A stretch of 9,770 bases of DNA, taken from Saprospiraceae bacterium. GTDB taxonomy: Bacteria; Bacteroidota; Bacteroidia; Chitinophagales; Saprospiraceae. The notes beneath the pieces are model-generated. The model was not told the origin of the DNA, ran no database searches, and was given only the letters and a program-made list of their open reading frames with translations. This document shows, piece by piece, positions 6,479-9,770 of the stretch. The stretch covers positions 1 through 9,770 of the forward strand of contig JAHDEQ010000168.1 in the NCBI GenBank assembly GCA_020628755.1, in the 5' to 3' direction. Position 1 is the stretch's first letter. Each line of letters opens with the position of its first letter. The translations under genes were made by a program, and so were the position numbers.

Positions 6479-6526
6479 GTCAAAGTTGAAAACTTTGACG
6501 AAATATATCAAAGAAGTTTTCAACTT
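6479..6526 (+). promoter_or_regulatory. Two mutually exclusive hairpins in the phoH leader
   Basis: Hairpin A: GTCAAAGTT (6479-6487) pairs perfectly with AACTTTGAC (6491-6499) around a GAA loop. Hairpin B: AAGTTGAAAACTT (6483-6495) pairs perfectly over 13 bp with AAGTTTTCAACTT (6514-6526) around an 18-nt loop. The left arm of B overlaps both arms of A, so only one can form at a time. It lies 42 bp upstream of the phoH start. No T-run follows, so a classical transcription attenuator is not supported; a translational switch, a protein site or another palindromic repeat is possible. TATAAT at 6529-6534 follows but has no matching upstream box. Confidence 0.55.
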
Positions 6527-6567
6527 CCTATAATATTTACAAATAATAAAACTAAAATAATCTCCTG

Positions 6568-7596
6568 TTGAGCGAAATAATATTAACCATTGAAGGAATT
6601 GACCCCGTAGCCCTTTACGGCGAAAAGAATAAAAAACTGAATTTACTCCGAAGTGCTTACCCCGAAATCACCATTACTTCTCGGGGAAATAATTTAAAAC
6701 TCTCTGGCGAAAAAAAATATACGCAAAAAGCAAAGAGTACAGTCGAAAAAATGGTACGGATGCTACGTGACCAAAAAGAACTGACCGTACAAACTGTTGA
6801 GGATTTACTCAATGGTGGCAATCCGCACGAAGTACATCTGAGCAATGGCAATGGCAATACAACCCTTGTTCATGGGCCAGGCGGCAAAGTCATCAAAGCC
6901 AAAACCCGCAATCAGAAAAAACTTATCGAAGCATCAGAAGCCAATGACATTGTTTTTGCCATTGGCCCAGCAGGTACAGGAAAAACCTATACTGCCGTTG
7001 CTTTGGCAGTTCGAGCATTGAAAAATCGCTTGGTCAAAAAAATCATTATGACCCGTCCTGCCGTTGAAGCAGGCGAAAACCTAGGTTTCTTGCCAGGTGA
7101 TTTAAAAGATAAAGTTGATCCTTATTTGCGTCCGCTTTATGATGCACTTGACGATATGTTGCCAGCCGACAAACTCCAGCATTTTATGGCGACACGAGTT
7201 ATCGAAGTGGCGCCTTTGGCCTTTATGCGTGGCCGTACATTGGACAATGCTTTTGTCATTATGGACGAAGCACAAAATACAACCACCATGCAACTCAAGA
7301 TGTTCTTGACTCGTCTTGGGCCATCAGCAAAATGTATTATTACAGGTGATTTATCCCAAATAGATTTGCCTTATCGTGTCAAATCAGGTTTGCGTCATGC
7401 GATGGAAATTTTCTCAGGCATAGATGGAATTGCTATCACACACCTTACAGCCGACGATGTCGTTCGCCATCGTTTAGTCAAGGAAATCATCAATGCTTAT
7501 GCAAGAGATGACGAACGTCGAAAGCAACTAAGAGAAGCAAAGAAAAAAGAGGAGGAGGTGAAATCTGAAGAAAACAATGGAGAAACTTCTGACTAA
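6568..7596 (+). CDS. phoH: PhoH-family ATPase
   Basis: The 342-residue protein has an N-terminal KH-like nucleic acid-binding region (about 1-70) and a PhoH P-loop ATPase domain (about 110-320). Visible motifs: Walker A GPAGTGKT at 133-140, TRPAVEAGENLGFLPGDL (142-... region around 162-179), Walker B VIMDEAQN at 230-237, and TGDLSQIDLP at 259-268. The tail from about 314 is charged and low in complexity. PhoH/PhoL proteins are cytosolic ATPases, linked in many bacteria to RNA metabolism and to YbeY; no ybeY is visible here. The start is TTG at 6568: an in-frame TAA at 6553-6555 blocks any longer form, no ATG lies between, and the first internal ATG would remove the N-terminal domain. Its direct partner cannot be inferred from context. 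Confidence 0.93.
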   Translation: MSEIILTIEGIDPVALYGEKNKKLNLLRSAYPEITITSRGNNLKLSGEKKYTQKAKSTVEKMVRMLRDQKELTVQTVEDLLNGGNPHEVHLSNGNGNTTLVHGPGGKVIKAKTRNQKKLIEASEANDIVFAIGPAGTGKTYTAVALAVRALKNRLVKKIIMTRPAVEAGENLGFLPGDLKDKVDPYLRPLYDALDDMLPADKLQHFMATRVIEVAPLAFMRGRTLDNAFVIMDEAQNTTTMQLKMFLTRLGPSAKCIITGDLSQIDLPYRVKSGLRHAMEIFSGIDGIAITHLTADDVVRHRLVKEIINAYARDDERRKQLREAKKKEEEVKSEENNGETSD

Positions 7597-7686
7597 TGAT
7601 TATTATTAATTGCAAATTGAATCATTCAAACTCAACAATTCTCGGATTGGAATAAAAAAATATATAATAATACTAAGGATATGAGT

Positions 7687-7806
7687 GTCGAAAAAAGCAA
7701 TTTCCAAAATTTTGACCGCCCATAGGGAGAATTTTTTAATTTTGAGAGTAAAGCGAAAAAAATTAAAAAATCTAGATCAAAAATTTTGAGAAATATGCGA
7801 TTCGAC
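7687..7806. repeat. Long imperfect palindrome with nested arms
   Basis: Outer arms at 7687-7715 (starting GTCGAAAAAAGC, ending CAAAATTTTGA) and 7777-7806 (starting TCAAAAATTTTGA, ending GCGATTCGAC) are imperfect reverse complements with a few one-base bulges and mismatches. Inner arms ATTTTTTAATTTT (7731-7743) and AAAATTAAAAAAT (7759-7771) are perfect over 13 bp around a 15-nt loop. A side stem CCC-ATA-GGG (7719-7727) lies between the left arms. The 120-bp structure codes for nothing evident and resembles a folded palindromic or MITE-like intergenic element. No target-site duplication could be made out. Confidence 0.6.
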
Positions 7807-7816
7807 GAGCTTTTTC

Positions 7817-7841
7817 GTTCTTTTTTGCGGTAAAAAAGAAC
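7817..7841. repeat. Perfect 10-bp hairpin next to the long palindrome
   Basis: GTTCTTTTTT (7817-7826) and AAAAAAGAAC (7832-7841) pair perfectly around GCGGT. The T and A runs lie within the stem, and neither strand has a T-run after the stem, so a standard intrinsic terminator is not supported. Its position 10 bp outside the long palindrome suggests the two may belong to one element. Confidence 0.6.
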
Positions 7842-7975
7842 AAAGTTAAGTTGTCAGACAAAATTACTTGTATGAAAACTTCATTCCGTGAAACTCTGAA
7901 TAATCTATAGTAAAAAAGATTAATAGAGACCCATTGATTCTACAACTTTGCAAACTAAAGTTCGCAACACTATTT

Positions 7976-9229
7976 ATGACCTATACCATTACCAAATCCA
8001 ATAAAACGATTCAAGGAGAAATCACACTCGATGGCTCCAAAAGTATAAGCAATAGAGTTTTATTGATAAAAGCTTTGTGTGAAAATGATTTTGAGATAAA
8101 AAATATTTCGACTTCAAAAGACACCACGACACTCCAAAAATTGCTCGCTCAAGTCGCAACAGGCCAAACCTTTGATGCAGGTGCGGCAGGTACGACCTAC
8201 CGCTTTATGACCGCTTATTTGTCCACACAATCAGGTACACAAGTTTTGACGGGTTCGGCTCGAATGAAACAACGCCCTATTGGTATTTTGGTTGATGCAC
8301 TGCGACAATTGGGAGCTAAAATAGATTACCTTGAAAACGAAGCTTATCCTCCCCTTCAAATTGGCGAAGCCACTAATTTTGGACAAAATAACCACATCCA
8401 AATAGCTGCCAATACGAGCAGTCAATATATTTCGGCCTTACTCATGCTCGCCCCGACGTTGCCCAAAGGATTAGATTTAGAATTGACAGGCAAAATCGTT
8501 TCTCGTTCTTATATCGAAATGACCCTCCAAACAATGGCCTATTTTGGTATTGAACATACTTGGAACGAACAGACGATTTCGATAAAACCTCAACCATACC
8601 AAGCCAAAGATTTTACCGTAGAAGCCGACTGGTCGGCGGCTTCCTACTATTATGCAATGGCCGCATTTGCTGACCAAGACCTTAATCTCAAACTCAATGG
8701 ACTTTACGAAAATAGCCTACAAGGTGACGCTATCATTGCAGAAATGATGGAAAAATTTGGGGTTAAAACCATTTTCAAAGAAGACTTTATTTACATCAAA
8801 AAAAGTGGAGAAAAACGAAGTCCAATGTTTGAATGGGATTTTTTGCTTTGTCCTGACATCGCCCAAACGATGGCAGTCGTTTGTGCAGGCACGGGCGTAC
8901 AAGGCTTATTTACGGGACTTGAAACCCTCAAAATAAAGGAAACTGACCGTATTCAAGCCCTTCAAAACGAACTCCAAAAACTGCAAGTTTTCTTATCAAA
9001 ATTACCTGCCAAATTTTCAAAACGTTCACAAAAAGATTACTATATGCTCGAAGGCAAAGCCTTACTCGACGAGCCACAATTTCCGACCTACGAAGACCAT
9101 CGTATGGCAATGGCATTTGCGCCACTTGCTATGCTCGGCGACATCAAGATTGAAGAACCCAAAGTCGTCGGCAAATCTTATCCTGCTTTCTGGGAAGACA
9201 TTCAAAAATTAGGATTTGAGGTAAAATAG
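7976..9229 (+). CDS. aroA: 3-phosphoshikimate 1-carboxyvinyltransferase (EPSP synthase)
   Basis: The 417-residue cytosolic enzyme transfers the enolpyruvyl group of PEP to shikimate 3-phosphate in chorismate synthesis. Family landmarks: GSKSISNR at 20-27 with the PEP/S3P-binding Lys22; AGTTYRF at 71-77; LTGSARMKQRP at 91-101; SSQYISALLMLAP at 148-160; SRSYIEM at 177-183; D284 in PDIAQTMA; KIKETDRI at 309-316; EDHRMAMAFAPLA at 373-385; VVGKSYPAFW at 387-396. Length is normal. The ATG at 7976 is preferred; an in-frame TTG at 7934 would add 14 residues before a conserved-looking N terminus. Small departures from the E. coli pattern (A for N before AGT, Y and F around Arg76) look like lineage variation. 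It lies 379 bp after phoH and is probably transcribed alone. Confidence 0.96.
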   Translation: MTYTITKSNKTIQGEITLDGSKSISNRVLLIKALCENDFEIKNISTSKDTTTLQKLLAQVATGQTFDAGAAGTTYRFMTAYLSTQSGTQVLTGSARMKQRPIGILVDALRQLGAKIDYLENEAYPPLQIGEATNFGQNNHIQIAANTSSQYISALLMLAPTLPKGLDLELTGKIVSRSYIEMTLQTMAYFGIEHTWNEQTISIKPQPYQAKDFTVEADWSAASYYYAMAAFADQDLNLKLNGLYENSLQGDAIIAEMMEKFGVKTIFKEDFIYIKKSGEKRSPMFEWDFLLCPDIAQTMAVVCAGTGVQGLFTGLETLKIKETDRIQALQNELQKLQVFLSKLPAKFSKRSQKDYYMLEGKALLDEPQFPTYEDHRMAMAFAPLAMLGDIKIEEPKVVGKSYPAFWEDIQKLGFEVK

Positions 9230-9241
9230 CGAAGCTATTTT
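9223..9241 (+). terminator. Possible weak terminator overlapping the aroA stop
   Basis: AAAATAGC (9223-9230) and GCTATTTT (9234-9241) form a perfect 8-bp stem with a GAA loop. The aroA TAG (9227-9229) lies inside the left arm. The terminal Ts belong to the stem and no further T-run follows, so termination would be weak at best. Confidence 0.35.
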
Positions 9242-9332
9242 GTGTTCATGTTCAAAACTCGCATAGATACTTCAATTGTTCATATTTTGCTAAAAACCAT
9301 TTCATACTCTAAATTTAATACCAAAAATCCAC

Positions 9333-9770
9333 ATGAAAATTTTTAACATTTTTGCTCTCTTTTTTTTTACAGCAATTGTTGCATTCGCTCAAAATCCAAA
9401 CCCCAGTCCTGCTATTGATAATTTTATTCAATCGCAAATGAATCAGGAAAATCTTCCTGGGGTTTCAACAGTTATTGTAAAAAATGGACAAGTTGTTTGG
9501 ATTGAATCTTATGGTTTTGCCAATATTGCTAATAATATAGCAGTTGAAGATACAACAGTATTTTTGTTAGCATCTGTTTCAAAAGTTTTTACTGCTACTG
9601 CTGCCATGCATGCACATGAAGAGGGAGATATAAACATCAATAATGATGTCGATAATTACCTTCCGTGGGCGTTTAATATCCCTGATTATCCAAGTGTTAC
9701 TAATGATTACTATGATTATCCTGACCCTACGTTAAGCCTAGCGGACTGTATGGAAGGCTATTTTTCTGTT
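9333..9770 (+). CDS. Secreted serine hydrolase, beta-lactamase/PBP4 fold (5' part)
   Basis: An open frame from ATG at 9333 runs without a stop to the window edge (146 residues). The first 20 residues are a Sec signal peptide (MKIF, hydrophobic core, AFAQ; likely cut after residue 19 or so). A PF00144-like N-terminal region follows: PGVSTVIVKNGQVVW at 42-56, YGFAN at 60-64 and ASVSKVFTATA at 80-90. In that stretch S81-x-x-K84 is the nucleophile-Lys motif. NNDVDNYLPW at 93-102 also fits. The usual LLTHTS-type segment expected some 35-40 residues later is not seen; the sequence passes from YPSV to DYYDYPDPTLSLADCMEGYF. The protein is periplasmic or secreted. Known relatives are esterases and peptidases as well as class C beta-lactamases, so resistance is not implied. 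The 103-bp gap before it holds no promoter I can support. Confidence 0.8.
   Translation, partial: MKIFNIFALFFFTAIVAFAQNPNPSPAIDNFIQSQMNQENLPGVSTVIVKNGQVVWIESYGFANIANNIAVEDTTVFLLASVSKVFTATAAMHAHEEGDININNDVDNYLPWAFNIPDYPSVTNDYYDYPDPTLSLADCMEGYFSV

Larger units (their letters stand above)
7597..7975. other. 379-bp non-coding gap between phoH and aroA
   Basis: No credible gene is present. After the phoH stop there is a weak AT-only inverted repeat (AATGATT at 7595-7601, AATCATT at 7620-7626). It is followed by a long imperfect palindrome (7687-7806) and a perfect hairpin (7817-7841), both listed separately. The remainder (7842-7975) is AT-rich, with no recognised promoter for aroA; ACTTTGCAAACTAAAGT at 7945-7961 contains a short ACTTT/AAAGT pair near the aroA start. 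Confidence 0.6.

Noticed and set aside
6529..6534. TATAAT as a phoH promoter -10 box
   Set aside because: No -35 or Bacteroidota -33 element lies at the right distance, and the flank is AT-rich enough for a chance match.
7595..7626. AATGATT/AATCATT pair after phoH as a terminator
   Set aside because: The 7-bp AT-rich stem has an 18-nt loop and no T-run.
7795..7833. Mini-ORF MRFDELFRSFLR reading through the long palindrome and hairpin
   Set aside because: Twelve codons made from palindrome sequence, with no start context; more likely a by-product of the element.
7873..7911. Mini-ORF MKTSFRETLNNL upstream of aroA
   Set aside because: Too short, and no leader-peptide hallmarks such as runs of aromatic codons or a following attenuator.
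7934..7975. Longer N terminus for AroA from a TTG at 7934
   Set aside because: The extra 14 residues have no family counterpart; the ATG at 7976 places Lys22 at the same position as in E. coli AroA.
1..9770. CRISPR array, tRNA, rRNA, insertion sequence or toxin-antitoxin pair
   Set aside because: No regular repeat-spacer series, no cloverleaf or rRNA segment, no transposase and no small paired ORFs could be seen on either strand.

Overview
The window looks like a chromosomal segment of a member of the Bacteroidota, probably a Cytophagales-type organism. The DNA is AT-rich, genes mostly lack Shine-Dalgarno sequences, and the proteins (IorA/IorB with a diheme cytochrome, a divergent SAM hydroxide adenosyltransferase, PhoH, AroA) read like that phylum. 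This assignment is inference from protein style, not from a marker gene. There are ten coding regions, two of them cut by the window edges; no RNA gene, transposase or CRISPR array was seen.

Left part (1-4912, + strand). After the tail of an upstream gene and a hairpin terminator, a 16-bp perfect palindrome sits 4 bp before a TetR-family regulator gene. The regulator overlaps (ATGA) a small diheme cytochrome c gene. Next come the two subunits of a periplasmic molybdenum hydroxylase of the isoquinoline 1-oxidoreductase type: iorA with two [2Fe-2S] clusters, and iorB with a Tat signal and Mo-cofactor domains. A NAD(P)-binding Rossmann protein follows. The simplest reading is one ligand-controlled operon: substrate is hydroxylated at Mo in IorB, electrons pass through the IorA clusters to the diheme cytochrome and on to the respiratory chain, and the TetR protein senses a substrate or product. 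The substrate cannot be told from sequence. Each of the three non-overlapping gaps in this operon holds an inverted repeat.

Middle (4913-6370, - strand). A PAP2-like membrane protein and a SAM hydroxide adenosyltransferase-family protein form a two-gene unit. It converges on the left operon with abutting stop codons and diverges from phoH on the right.

Right part (6371-9770, + strand). phoH (forced to a TTG start) is preceded by a leader with two mutually exclusive hairpins. A 379-bp gap after phoH holds a long imperfect palindrome and a second perfect hairpin. Then come aroA (EPSP synthase, shikimate pathway) and the 5' part of a secreted serine beta-lactamase-fold hydrolase.

The most unusual non-coding signals are a three-copy dispersed palindromic repeat of about 57 nt (1931-1988, 4183-4240, 6409-6464), the long palindrome at 7687-7806, and the alternative hairpins upstream of phoH. 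No clear defence system or new multi-gene system was found; the most system-like unit is the regulated Mo-hydroxylase operon.
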